Assembly (NCBI GenBank): GCA_033344775.1
Contig: JAWPMT010000005.1
Coordinates: 496,001 to 560,000 of the forward strand
Direction: 5' to 3'
Source: Cytophagales bacterium
GTDB taxonomy: Bacteria > Bacteroidota > Bacteroidia > Cytophagales > Cyclobacteriaceae
DNA length: 64,000 nucleotides
Part shown: piece after piece, positions 10,301 to 19,420 of the stretch
How the letters are laid out: each line of letters starts with the position of its first letter
Position numbering within the stretch: the stretch's first letter is position 1
Program-made: the position numbers and the translations under genes
Notes under the pieces: generated by a model
Databases searched by the model: none
The model's input: only the letters and a program-made list of their open reading frames with translations
What the model was told of the DNA's origin: nothing

Positions 10301-13300
10301 AGGTACTGGTCAATTTGATATCAATACGAATATCTCCTGGAATATTGATGTAAACTTCACGTGGATTTCAATAAGTCCATCAACGGGCACTGGAGATCAA
10401 ACCGTAACTGCGACCATAGATCAGAACGATAATGAAGACAGTAGATCTGGAGTTGTTACCGTCTATGGAGGTATTGAGCCCATTGAAATCACTGTATCAC
10501 AAGAAGCAAAGCCTTATCTCGAGATCGATAAAGAGCAGCTGGCATTCGATGCAGAAGCGCAATCGGGCACTTTTACCATCAATTCCAATCTGAACTGGAT
10601 GATTGAAAATGATATTGACTGGGTCTCTTTTTCAGCACACGAAGGTTCAGGTACTCAAACCATCAACATAGACATAGAAGAGAACAAAGGGTTCAAGGAA
10701 CGTTCTGAAATGATTGAAGTAACAGGAGATGGTCTGGAAGATCCAGTAGAACTATTGATCACACAAGAAAGACCCGAACAGATAGAGATTGGGTCACTCA
10801 CGATTTCGGCTGAGACGGTCAAGGAAGATGGAGATATTCTCATGCTTTCCGGAGATGTTAAGGTAAATGACTTTTTGAACCTTGATGGAGAAGTTAGCAT
10901 TGACACGAAAAATTTATCTATTTCAGGAAATGGAGAGATCTTTCTTGAGAATATCCCCAGAGTAGGACATTATGGTGGGGAAATCAAACTTTACGAGGGG
11001 GCTTATCAATTTTCAGTTCAGGAAAACATATTGGATTCGGAGAAATTTCTCAATAAGATCAACGACGGTCTTTACATGGCAGGAATACCATTGCAGATCG
11101 GATCTATCACGCTCCAAGCATCTGCTGTTAGCATTGATGGAATTGTTGACTTACCTGATAACATCTTTGGAGAGGACTCTGAAATATTCTTTGAAGAAAT
11201 CAACATTTCGAAATCTAAAGGTCTTCAGGTTACAGGTGCGTTGAGCATCAATCCAGCATTGCGCCTCTACAAAACCCTTACTTTAGAAAGCGCATTTTTC
11301 AACTTTAATACGTCAGAAAATTGCTTTGAAGGTGGTGGAGTTCTGGGATTTAACATGCTGAAAAATGGCATCACACTTGATGCTGCGGTTACCATAAAAC
11401 AAGGCAAACTAAATTCTGTCTTTGTCGAAATAGAAGCCACACCGGGTATTCCTCTCGGAACCACGGGATTTAGTTTAGCTGGTGGAAATGCCTCACTTGA
11501 GAATTTACAAAGTACTCCAATTCGCCTTTCATTGGGTGTGGACATTATTCCTACAGCACAAGGAAATTTCGACATTGTTCGATTAGATAATATGACGGTG
11601 ACCTATACCTTCAAAACCGAACTTATTGGCTATGGAACAATTCAACTGTTTGGTAAAGATGTAGCAAGTGGTAGCATAACGGTACAACCAGGCCTGATCA
11701 ATGCAGAAGGCATGATCAACCTGCTGGATATTTTAATAGGACAAAGTGACTTCTCTATTCAACGAATTAATGAAAAATATCATGTTTCAGGTCAATCACG
11801 ATTGATCATTCAAATTCCAAAATCCAAAGACTTTCCATTGAACCTGGTCTACAAGAAAGCACCATATGAGCTTGGCAGATTTGACACCTACCTTGATAAT
11901 ACTTGTTTTTGTGCCAGAGTGAGGATTGTGAAAATCCCGGTAAATGCATGTATTACCTACGAGAATGGCAAAATTAAATCAGATTTCACCAAAGGCTTTG
12001 AATCTAAAAACGGGTCCATTTTCAGCACCAAATCCAGAATTGCCGGAAGCCATCAATTGGAAAACGACCTTGATGCACAAAGAAAGAATCGTCTCGAAGG
12101 AAGAAGTATCATTTTCACTCCTCCACCTGGCAGAACTAACGATTTTGTAGAATACTCCTTCACCCTTGATGAAGATGTTCAAAATCTATTTATCCGCGTC
12201 GAGGACCTGGAAGATATTCCGAATTTTCAACTGGAATTGCCAAATGGGCAGATAATCGATCAGGATAATGCGGAAGACTTTGACATCACCTATACTGTGT
12301 ATGAAGAGGGGAATCAAGCCTATTATATCATTTCCAATCCTATTACCGGTGACTTCAAGCTTTATCTGGAACGAATCACCCATGAAATTGATGTCATTGT
12401 ACAAAGGTTTGGAGCTTCGCTGGAGATTGAAGAGATAGAAAAAAATCCCGAAAGAAAGGAAATCAAAATTAAATGGCGCGACGAAGACCCTGATAGCAAT
12501 GCCGAAGTGTCCTGGTACTACGATATGGACGCTGAAGGAGCCGATGGATTGTTGATAGAAGGTCCGATCTTTGAAGACGATGAGGCAGACTCAATCAGTT
12601 GGAACACTGAATCAGTTCCTCCTGGAGCTTACTACATCTATGGAGTCATAAAGGATTCTGACAATACGCCCATCGCAAAATACGCTGAAGAACCAATCCT
12701 TATTGAAAATAACAGTAGCCTGGAAGCTCCCCAAATTTCTGCAACACTCACAGAAGAGGAAAATTTAATGTTAGAATGGGATACAGTTGAAAATGCTCTC
12801 GGATATTATGTTTACGTAGGTCAACCAACGCTGGATAATATCCTGATTGATTACAATGTCGGAGACACCACAAGCGTATTATTGCAAGATCTCACACCGG
12901 GCAGGTCATATGAAATGGCAGTAACCGCATACGATCTCAATTTAGAAGAATCCAGTTATTCAAATATTCATGAATTGGCATTAATCAGTTCGATTGTAAA
13001 CAATCCCCCATCAATTTCACTGATATTTTCACCCGAAAACATAAGGTTGGGTCAGGCTTACAGAGCTATTATTCAAACATACGATCCAGATGCAGATTCA
13101 CTTACTTATCGATTGAAGCATGCCCCTCCCGGAATGGAAGTTACGAGCGATTCCATACATTGGACACCATCAGCACCCGGTGGTTATTCCTTCCAGTTAT
13201 TCGTTGAGGACGGAAATGATGGAGTCGATTCAATTTCATTGTTCTTCAGTGTTTACGATAGCGAATTATCCGAAGCCAGTTTATCTTTTAATAAGAACAT

Positions 13301-14183
13301 CTATCTACAATCCGAATTAAGCGGATCAATATTCTTAAGTGATCCTGACCTTAATACAGACACTAACCTCCCTGACAGTTATTCATTGAAACTATATTCC
13401 AACAGCGATCCTGAAGGAATTAATATTTTGATGACTGAAGATGCACCAAATTCAGCATTTTTCAATGGAGAATTCCATCTGGCCGTTGGTTCAAATGAAT
13501 CAAATACACAACTGGCCGTCAGTTATTACGACAGCCTGTTTGCTGAATACTTTGATACCTACCCTGAAGAACGGGTCTTAGCTAAAGCAATTTTTGACAA
13601 CCAACCAGCGTACAACCACTTTCCTACAGGAATTGAATTAATCAAACAACTGGAAATTCTTGTTGACGACCAACTGGAAGTAGGTTGGATCTTGGTGAAT
13701 GACCCGGATGTCGCAGATGAGCATTCCATTGAACTGGTGCCTGGGGAAGGTGATGACCATAACAGTCGATTTGAAATTAGGGGTGACACGCTTTTGACCA
13801 TTGGCAATTATCAGGATCTTATTGACCAAGAACTATCAATCAGAATCAACGTCAATGACCAACGAGGGGGCACCTATGAAAATACATTGTCCTTTCAACT
13901 TAACTCGATCTCCTTGGTTCTAAGCAGCCCCTACTTGAATAGTAGTTTCAAAATTTATCCAAATCCTGTGACGGAATCCTTAAAGTTGAATATTCCCATC
14001 ACCATGAAAAAGAGCTTTAATATCAGGCTGTATGACCCAGAGGTTCAACTTATTTTCGATAAAGAATACCGACAAAAAGAAAGGATATCCATAGATGTGC
14101 ACCATTTAGCTAAGGGCATTTATTATATCCAGGTAAGTTCCGGAGACCGGCAAATAATTAGACGATTTATCAAAGACCATTGA
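7347..14183 (+). CDS. giant secreted BACON-repeat protein with T9SS sorting tail
   Basis: About 2278 aa. The ATG at 7347 is preferred over an upstream TTG because a signal peptide (MTTKTTLIFVLLSMHFIAHSQS) follows directly. Two CARDB-like domains come first. Ten BACON-type beta-sandwich repeats of ~88 aa follow (8136 to about 10775), each with the core SNxSWxxxxxxxWIxIxPSSG. Next is a ~450-aa beta-rich region I do not recognise, then a fibronectin-III-like, an Ig/He-PIG-like and a cadherin-like domain. The end is a type A T9SS domain (KIYPNPV... KGIYYIQV). BACON domains are usually attached to secreted glycan or mucin-acting proteins, but no catalytic domain is visible. Probably a surface adhesin or scaffold; substrate unknown. 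Confidence 0.9.
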   Translation: MTTKTTLIFVLLSMHFIAHSQSDFFPLIRDVDPKKGEPGEEISLESRQYYDGSSTSTLEVQMAYYLSNDLIWDNGDKYLGKSTSTLSVNDQYDDENYEFTVPDDLRAGNWYILFVADYNDRYSESREDNNISAASFEIEGINDVRTSDEEISPTTTYPGSTVKATCEHKYEGNLNRSDLPDISLGFYLSTDDDYDENDLLLGELDSGLGLDDKKDNEELNLTIPSDTPPGKYYIIFYSDYKKQVEETSETNNIDDVEINILPIPELNVSPTFIQAASSGETRAISLNSNVSWTAASNVSWISIDPSSGTSGSQNILLNIAENSETTDRSAELTFIGGGLTRKVILQQSAPELDISPSNIQVSSSSGIQTLSLTSNIAWTASTNISWLSIDPSSGSSGYQNISLNISENIETTDRSAELTFIGGGLSRKVTVQQSAFEPELEVSPATIEASSSGGTETIVVSSNLSWTASTSVSWISIDPSSGSSGDQNISLNISENSETTDRSAELTITGGDLTQIVTIQQSAFEPELKVSPTTLEVSSSGGTETIVVTSNLSWAASANVSWISINPSSGSSGDQNISLNISENSETTDRSAELTITGGDLTQIVTIQQSAFEPELKVSPTTLEVSSSGGTETIVVTSNLSWAASANVSWISINPSSGSSGDQNISLNISENSETTDRSAELTFTGGDLTQIVTIQQSAFAPELSISPSSLTFSQSGGTESFDITSNVSWTLNHDNEWLTISETSGTGNQSIEVTAESNPDENERQGTITISGDGLSSSLSIDQAGMTTIPEISVDPETLNFEATSSSQTFEITSNVNWEISSSDSWATFTPDSGMGNETISVTVSDNSTNSSRQATLSITGSGISTTVQVEQEPTPESGFITIDPSSIEVTYEEGSESVDLSSNISWSIEADSNWLTVSPTEGTENEVITISFTENELSENRTAVIQINGSDSGSDINETLTFTQLPNPTLTVNPTHLNFDSKGGTGQFDINTNISWNIDVNFTWISISPSTGTGDQTVTATIDQNDNEDSRSGVVTVYGGIEPIEITVSQEAKPYLEIDKEQLAFDAEAQSGTFTINSNLNWMIENDIDWVSFSAHEGSGTQTINIDIEENKGFKERSEMIEVTGDGLEDPVELLITQERPEQIEIGSLTISAETVKEDGDILMLSGDVKVNDFLNLDGEVSIDTKNLSISGNGEIFLENIPRVGHYGGEIKLYEGAYQFSVQENILDSEKFLNKINDGLYMAGIPLQIGSITLQASAVSIDGIVDLPDNIFGEDSEIFFEEINISKSKGLQVTGALSINPALRLYKTLTLESAFFNFNTSENCFEGGGVLGFNMLKNGITLDAAVTIKQGKLNSVFVEIEATPGIPLGTTGFSLAGGNASLENLQSTPIRLSLGVDIIPTAQGNFDIVRLDNMTVTYTFKTELIGYGTIQLFGKDVASGSITVQPGLINAEGMINLLDILIGQSDFSIQRINEKYHVSGQSRLIIQIPKSKDFPLNLVYKKAPYELGRFDTYLDNTCFCARVRIVKIPVNACITYENGKIKSDFTKGFESKNGSIFSTKSRIAGSHQLENDLDAQRKNRLEGRSIIFTPPPGRTNDFVEYSFTLDEDVQNLFIRVEDLEDIPNFQLELPNGQIIDQDNAEDFDITYTVYEEGNQAYYIISNPITGDFKLYLERITHEIDVIVQRFGASLEIEEIEKNPERKEIKIKWRDEDPDSNAEVSWYYDMDAEGADGLLIEGPIFEDDEADSISWNTESVPPGAYYIYGVIKDSDNTPIAKYAEEPILIENNSSLEAPQISATLTEEENLMLEWDTVENALGYYVYVGQPTLDNILIDYNVGDTTSVLLQDLTPGRSYEMAVTAYDLNLEESSYSNIHELALISSIVNNPPSISLIFSPENIRLGQAYRAIIQTYDPDADSLTYRLKHAPPGMEVTSDSIHWTPSAPGGYSFQLFVEDGNDGVDSISLFFSVYDSELSEASLSFNKNIYLQSELSGSIFLSDPDLNTDTNLPDSYSLKLYSNSDPEGINILMTEDAPNSAFFNGEFHLAVGSNESNTQLAVSYYDSLFAEYFDTYPEERVLAKAIFDNQPAYNHFPTGIELIKQLEILVDDQLEVGWILVNDPDVADEHSIELVPGEGDDHNSRFEIRGDTLLTIGNYQDLIDQELSIRINVNDQRGGTYENTLSFQLNSISLVLSSPYLNSSFKIYPNPVTESLKLNIPITMKKSFNIRLYDPEVQLIFDKEYRQKERISIDVHHLAKGIYYIQVSSGDRQIIRRFIKDH
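8911..9438 (+). repeat. recent tandem duplication of a 264-bp BACON unit
   Basis: Two head-to-tail 264-bp units, 8911-9174 and 9175-9438, differ at only two positions that I could find (actATCACTgg versus actTTCACCgg near their ends). Each encodes one 88-aa BACON domain. The preceding unit (about 8647-8910) is more diverged but clearly related. The near identity, including silent sites, indicates a recent duplication or ongoing homogenisation. Confidence 0.9.
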
Positions 14184-14472
14184 ACCCTCGAATTCAACGT
14201 CAATCATCAAAAACATCAACCAATTGATCATTGATCGGATCGATAATCCCAATTTATCCGTCGATGATGTCCCTCATAAATTCAATGTTCGTCGAAGTAA
14301 GACCTACAGGCTGATCAAGGAACTAACAAAAAAAACACCAAAAGCCTACATCAAAGAAATTAAATTGGAATTCGTTCACGTATTGATCAAGAAAAGGAAA
14401 ATAAAAAACACCTTGGAAGGGGCTCGGGCTGAAGGCATGATGAAATCCACGGAAATTCAAGCACTAATATGA
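14182..14472 (+). pseudogene. AraC-type HTH remnant
   Basis: The reading frame containing 14224-14472 resembles the first two thirds of an AraC DNA-binding domain (IDNPNLSVDDV, RRSKTYRLIKELT, KTPKAYIKEIKL, KIKNTLEGARAEGM). It stops before the second helix-turn-helix is complete. A further fragment resembling the family's RFGxTP end (RSFGIT) follows in another frame at about 14490. There is no convincing ATG and the effector domain is absent. This looks like the decayed 3' part of a regulator rather than a functional small protein. Confidence 0.55.
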
Positions 14473-14654
14473 ATCCAAATTTGGTCCGCTCATTTGGCAT
14501 AACTCAAAACTCCCTCCAACAGAATAGTCACCAATTTTTTATTGGAGCCGATAGCCAGACCGTGATATCTTTAACCCCAGTCCGTTAAAAAATTCATTTG
14601 ACCTCCAACATTTTTAAGCAAGTTTGTCAACTGAAATCAACGCATTTTAACCCC

Positions 14655-16820
14655 ATGAAATCAAGCAACCTACTCTTTCTATGCTTACTTTTTGCTCCTT
14701 TTTTGGTAGGTGCCCAGGATCAGATCTCTGTGGCTCAATATCAACATGCAGAAAGCCAATTATCCTTCAACACTTCCCAATACGCCGATCGGACCTATGT
14801 CCGACCCACCTGGGAGTCTGACAACCTGCTTTGGTACAAAAACCTCATCAAGGATGGCAAAGAGTTTGTTCTCTATGACATTAAGGGGAAGAAGAAAACT
14901 GTCTTTGACTCCAAAGACCAATTGAATAAAAAGCTTACTGCTAAGGAGGAAACACCAACATACAATTGGAGAAAAGAAGTTATTTCCCCGGACGAAAGTA
15001 AAGTAGTTTTTATCCGGGATTGGAACCTGTGGGTACGTTATCTGGATAGTGGTGAAGAAAAGCAACTCACTACAGATGGCATTGAAAACTATGGCTATGC
15101 CACTGATAATGCAGGCTGGCGTCAGGGAGAACGGCCTGTTGTATTATGGTCACCGGATTCCAGAAAGATTGCCACCTTTCAGCAAGATCAGCGGCATGTA
15201 TCTGATATGCATCTGGTGACGACCAATGTAGGAGAACCCACCTTGAAAAGCTGGAAATATCCATTGCCTACGGATGAGAAAGTCATTCAAATCGAACGTG
15301 TCATCATCGATGTAGACAATGCGAAAATGATCCGCCTGGATATGCCTGCGGATGATCGTCGTGGCACCTTGTGTGATGAAATCATTTGCTCAGGGGCTTT
15401 TGACGACAATCAATGGATCAATGATGGTGAGCAATTGGTTTTTGTCTCCTCCACCAGGGATCACAAAATAGCGCAACTCAGAATTGCAGATGCCACCACC
15501 GGTAAAGTCAGAGATATCCTTAAAGAAGAAGTGGAAACACAATATGAATCAGGACAGGGGGCGATCAATTGGCACTATCTGGAGGATAGCGACGAAGTGA
15601 TCTGGTATTCTGAGCGTGATAACTGGGGGCATTTGTACCTGTACGATGCGAAAAATGGTCAGCTTAAGCATCAAATTACCAAGGGCGATTTTGTCGTGAC
15701 CCAAGTCAAACATATCGACAAAAAGCGTGGCGTCATCTTTTTTGAAGCGAATGGACGGGAAGCAGGACGCAATCCTTATTTCAGTCATTTATATCGGGTT
15801 GATTTATCCGGCAAGCGATTGAAGTTACTCACACCAGAAGACGGAAATCATCGCCTCAGTTTTTCTCCAAACTTCCAATACTTCGTAGATAATTACTCTC
15901 AACCAAACGTCCCTCCTGTTTCGGTCATTCGCGATATGAATGGAAAATTGATTGAGACGCTGGAGAAGTCTGATATTTCACGGCTTACTGCCACAGGATG
16001 GAAAGCTCCTACCCCAATTTCCGTCAAGTCCGCTGATGGTAATTTCGACCTTTATGGCCTGATCTTTACCCCTGGTAATTTAGATCCCAATCAAAAATAC
16101 CCTGTGGTCAATTATGTCTATCCTGGTCCACAAGGAGGTAGTGTACGGGGCTGGAACTTTACCACTTCTAGAGGCGATCATCAGGCACTGGCAGAATTGG
16201 GTTTTGTGGTAGTGGTGATCGAAGGCAGTTGCAACCCGGGCCGTTCAAAAGCTTTTCATGATGCCTGCTACGGCGAAATGTCCATCAACACCTTACCTGA
16301 TCAGATCTCCGGCATGCAGCAACTTGCCACCAAATTCCCTTACATGGACCTGGACAAGGTCGGTATTTGGGGACACTCGGGAGGTGGATTTGCAACCGCC
16401 GCTGCCATGTTCAATTATCCAGATTTCTATGATGTCGGTATTTCCGAGTCCGGTAACCATGATAACCGCAACTACGAAGACGACTGGGGAGAGCGCTACA
16501 TTGGAAAACTCGAAGGCGACAATTATGAGAGACAGGCCAATCAACTCAATGCCGAGAACCTGAAAGGAAAACTAATGTTGGCCCACGGTGGCATGGATGA
16601 CAATGTTCCTCCTTACAATACGTATCTGGTGGTGGATGCCCTCATCAAAGCAAACAAAGATTTTGATCTACTCATCTTCCCCAATGCACGTCATGGCTAT
16701 GGTGCAGATCGCAATTACATGGCACGTAGAAGATGGGATTATTTTGTTAAGCACCTTAAGGGTGCCGTTCCACCAAAGGAATACAAAATTGAACCTACAG
16801 AGGATCCGAGGGATCAATAA
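14655..16820 (+). CDS. DPP-IV-family serine peptidase (S9B), exported
   Basis: 721 aa from the ATG at 14655, chosen because it opens a signal peptide ending FLVGAQ. The N-terminal ~480 residues form a DPP-IV-type beta-propeller (YGYATDNAGWRQGE, VLWSPDSRKIATFQQD). The C-terminal alpha/beta hydrolase carries the nucleophile in GIWGHSGGG (Ser about 575), the acid in HGGMDDNVPP and the histidine in NARHGYG. The family removes X-Pro dipeptides from peptide N-termini. Here it is probably periplasmic and used for peptide scavenging. A terminator follows. A second S9B gene lies at 42453. Confidence 0.93.
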   Translation: MKSSNLLFLCLLFAPFLVGAQDQISVAQYQHAESQLSFNTSQYADRTYVRPTWESDNLLWYKNLIKDGKEFVLYDIKGKKKTVFDSKDQLNKKLTAKEETPTYNWRKEVISPDESKVVFIRDWNLWVRYLDSGEEKQLTTDGIENYGYATDNAGWRQGERPVVLWSPDSRKIATFQQDQRHVSDMHLVTTNVGEPTLKSWKYPLPTDEKVIQIERVIIDVDNAKMIRLDMPADDRRGTLCDEIICSGAFDDNQWINDGEQLVFVSSTRDHKIAQLRIADATTGKVRDILKEEVETQYESGQGAINWHYLEDSDEVIWYSERDNWGHLYLYDAKNGQLKHQITKGDFVVTQVKHIDKKRGVIFFEANGREAGRNPYFSHLYRVDLSGKRLKLLTPEDGNHRLSFSPNFQYFVDNYSQPNVPPVSVIRDMNGKLIETLEKSDISRLTATGWKAPTPISVKSADGNFDLYGLIFTPGNLDPNQKYPVVNYVYPGPQGGSVRGWNFTTSRGDHQALAELGFVVVVIEGSCNPGRSKAFHDACYGEMSINTLPDQISGMQQLATKFPYMDLDKVGIWGHSGGGFATAAAMFNYPDFYDVGISESGNHDNRNYEDDWGERYIGKLEGDNYERQANQLNAENLKGKLMLAHGGMDDNVPPYNTYLVVDALIKANKDFDLLIFPNARHGYGADRNYMARRRWDYFVKHLKGAVPPKEYKIEPTEDPRDQ

Positions 16821-16866
16821 ATCTTGCCCGTCAGCTAGCAATAGTTTCCCATATCAAATCATTTAT

Positions 16867-16892
16867 AAGCCAGTCCAATCAGGGGCTGGCTT
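16867..16892 (+). terminator. terminator after the S9 peptidase
   Basis: AAGCCAG (16867-16873) pairs with CTGGCTT (16886-16892), followed by TTCTTTTT. This is a standard intrinsic terminator placed 46 bp after the peptidase stop. Confidence 0.75.
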
Positions 16893-17017
16893 TCTTTTTG
16901 CCGTTTGCATTGCGCACTCTTCGCTAGGATTTTGAACAAGAAGCATTACAAATGCGAATTAAGAAAAAGTCGCATTACAATTGGGACAGAACTAAGGTTT
17001 TTTGTGATGAACAATAA

Positions 17018-17044
17018 AAAAGGACCGCTATTTGCCGTCCTTTT
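17018..17044 (-). terminator. terminator for the small exported protein
   Basis: Read on the minus strand, AAAAGGAC and GTCCTTTT pair around an 11-base loop and run into a T stretch. It lies 30 bp beyond the stop of the gene at 17075-17515. Confidence 0.75.
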
Positions 17045-17074
17045 ACTTGAATGTGATATCGAATGTAAAACTAC

Positions 17075-17515
17075 TTACGCAGCTCCATTTACCGCAGCTA
17101 CCATGGCATCCACTTTCGCTTTCATGGCTGAGTCCGCTTTAAGTGCTTTTTTGATAGCGGAGTATTTCTTGGCTCCAAGGCTTCCTTTGGCAAGTGTGCT
17201 TACAACAGACTTGGCCGCGTCTTGTTTCTTCTTGATCTGACCATTTACAACATTCAGAAAGCTGGTTTCCCATTCTTGTGCTGGCTCACCTTCACCTTTT
17301 CTCAACTCCTGAAATCTTTTACCAGTCATACCGTCCTGCTTAGCAATCAAGTCATTCACCATCGGGCTGATTTTATCGGTAATTGATTTCTGGGCCATTA
17401 AGATGATGGCATAGTCTTTCAGATCTGCATCTGTGATGTCATCCTGTGCCAATGCGCTATTGGCAAATGAAACCATCAGTAGACAAGTCATGAAGGCAGT
17501 AGTGATTCTTCTCAT
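17075..17515 (-). CDS. small exported alpha-helical protein, unknown function
   Basis: 146 aa with a clear signal peptide (cleavage after NSALA). The mature part is helical, rich in Lys, Ala and Asp, and has no cysteines. The opening DITDADLKDYAIILMA resembles DUF4168-type periplasmic proteins, but this is only a weak visual match. It is flanked by its own terminator and 240 bp of upstream DNA, so it is probably monocistronic. The stretch 17516-17755 upstream holds no other gene that I can support. Confidence 0.8.
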   Translation of the reverse strand: MRRITTAFMTCLLMVSFANSALAQDDITDADLKDYAIILMAQKSITDKISPMVNDLIAKQDGMTGKRFQELRKGEGEPAQEWETSFLNVVNGQIKKKQDAAKSVVSTLAKGSLGAKKYSAIKKALKADSAMKAKVDAMVAAVNGAA

Positions 17516-17755
17516 TCTAATTTTGTTTTTGTTCGAAAGGATAGCGTTTGATTCCCTCTCTTTTGCTTCAGTTTATACTAGAGCGAAAAAAAACGGCTTA
17601 TTCAAAAGAAACAACTGAAAATTGGTTGAACCCGAAAGTAATCGATTACAGTGGTGGTATAGGTCAACTGGCGGTCATAAAGACTTGAATCAGTGTACTA
17701 TTCGTATTGCGATAAATTAGACGCAATCGCAATGTGTAAAGAAGCCCCGAAAACG

Positions 17756-19183
17756 CTACTCCTGCCCTAACAACTCAATCGTTTGTGTCATCCAATCGCG
17801 ATCGTATTCTAATAAGTAATCCGGTGCGACTCCTTCTGCTTCGTATTTTCTTTGTTTTTCGTAGCGCGTCATCGTGCAAGTCAAACTGAAGTCGTAGCAA
17901 GGGGTGTTAAGCCCTCCGTTTTCACCATAACCGACGTAACCACCTGAATTTTCGCCAACCAGTATGGTTCGGCTGCTCTCTTTTGCCCAAAAGAGCAGGG
18001 TTTCGCAAGAACTCGCGCAGTACTGATTCTGAATGATGGCTACTGATTTGGGATGCTTAGCCACATCTTTGGTTTTTGTACTCCCTCCTTTGCTTCTGAT
18101 AATCCAGGTTCCTGGTTTGGCCCTTTCCATTCGAGCTACTTCATGGCTGATCCATTCGACTTGCTCCGGACCATAATTAAGATCATCTGCTTGCCACTCT
18201 GCTTGCCAGGATTTCCACAGATTCAAGTTGTCTTCCGTCACCAATAGCTCTACACGATCTCCTTTAATTGGATTGGTATAAATGTATGGCAACAATGGAC
18301 TCACATTGTTATCACTCCCGCCCCCATTGTCTCGAACGTCGACAATCAGATAGGGTGTTTGTCTTATGGTTTCATCTGCAACTTGATATAGCGAATCAAT
18401 TCTCGCTCCATATCCTCCTGAAAAGCTTGGAATCCGCAAATAGGCAATACTATCATTGAGCATTTTGAAATGGAAACTCCGATCCTCATTGGTGGCGTAG
18501 TTATGCTCATCTGTTTTAGTGCTTTTCACCCAGGAATCGCCCAAAATACCATTCTTCAACTTGTATCTCCCCGAAAAGCGTAGCGAGTGATTTCTCAAAT
18601 ATGAAAATGCCTGATAGTGATTATCGCCCAGTTGTTTGATTTCCAATTTAATTTGTCCTCTTTTCCAGAGCTTGCTGGAAGACGACAAAATCACTCCGAT
18701 GTAATCCCTGAAAGGAGTTTTATTAGGAATAATCGCAATTTCATAAACATCACCAATACGATATATTCCGCGGATATTTTCTATAGGGTATTGTTCTAAA
18801 TCCGCTTCTGTGAGTTCATAAACTTCTCTTCTTTGATACAAGTCAGAAGCCAGAAACGCGCTGACCGCAGCTTCGTCACTTTCATCAATTGCTTCACTTC
18901 TCATTCGAATACTCGCGTGGTTGTCTTTGAAGAATTCTACGTAATAAGTCAACACCCTGAAGCAATCTGCTTTATAAGTGACTGTTCTGGCTTCCTTTCG
19001 CAAATCCTCCTTAAATAGTTCATAATCAGTCCTATTCTCATCGTTGACATTATCACTAAAACTCGCCAGGTTTTTCTCATAATAGCTTATAACAAAGTCA
19101 AGTTCTTGCTCACAACCACACTCAGATTGGGCAGAGGCAACCAGCGAAAAAAATAAAGTAATGTTAAAAAGGACAGGTCTCAT
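17756..19183 (-). CDS. S41-family-like secreted peptidase
   Basis: 475 aa with a signal peptide ending VASAQS. The C-terminal half matches the tail-specific protease fold: IAYLRIPSFSGG, LIVDVRDNGGG, a candidate nucleophile in NQYCASSCETLLFWA and ENSGGYVGYG. The N-terminal ~180 residues, including an early C-x-C (ECGCEQ), replace the usual PDZ part, which I do not see. Family members cleave peptides in the periplasm. Here the Ser sits beside two cysteines, an unusual surrounding, so activity is likely but unproven. A related protein is at 62109. Confidence 0.8.
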   Translation of the reverse strand: MRPVLFNITLFFSLVASAQSECGCEQELDFVISYYEKNLASFSDNVNDENRTDYELFKEDLRKEARTVTYKADCFRVLTYYVEFFKDNHASIRMRSEAIDESDEAAVSAFLASDLYQRREVYELTEADLEQYPIENIRGIYRIGDVYEIAIIPNKTPFRDYIGVILSSSSKLWKRGQIKLEIKQLGDNHYQAFSYLRNHSLRFSGRYKLKNGILGDSWVKSTKTDEHNYATNEDRSFHFKMLNDSIAYLRIPSFSGGYGARIDSLYQVADETIRQTPYLIVDVRDNGGGSDNNVSPLLPYIYTNPIKGDRVELLVTEDNLNLWKSWQAEWQADDLNYGPEQVEWISHEVARMERAKPGTWIIRSKGGSTKTKDVAKHPKSVAIIQNQYCASSCETLLFWAKESSRTILVGENSGGYVGYGENGGLNTPCYDFSLTCTMTRYEKQRKYEAEGVAPDYLLEYDRDWMTQTIELLGQE

Positions 19184-19420
19184 TGATTTGAAGAAGTTTT
19201 AAAAAATATGGTTACAAGACAATTGACATTCATAAGGGTTGCACGAAGTACCCCTTGAAATGGAAATTAGGCTAATCCTCGGAAAGCGTGATCATTCTCC
19301 ATAGCCAGATTCAACCACGACTTAAAGTGATTGAGTTGTTGAATTAAATCAAAAAGAATGGATTAATTTACTTGCTATTATCCATTACAAGAACTAATTA
19401 CTTTTATTCCAGCTTTACTC

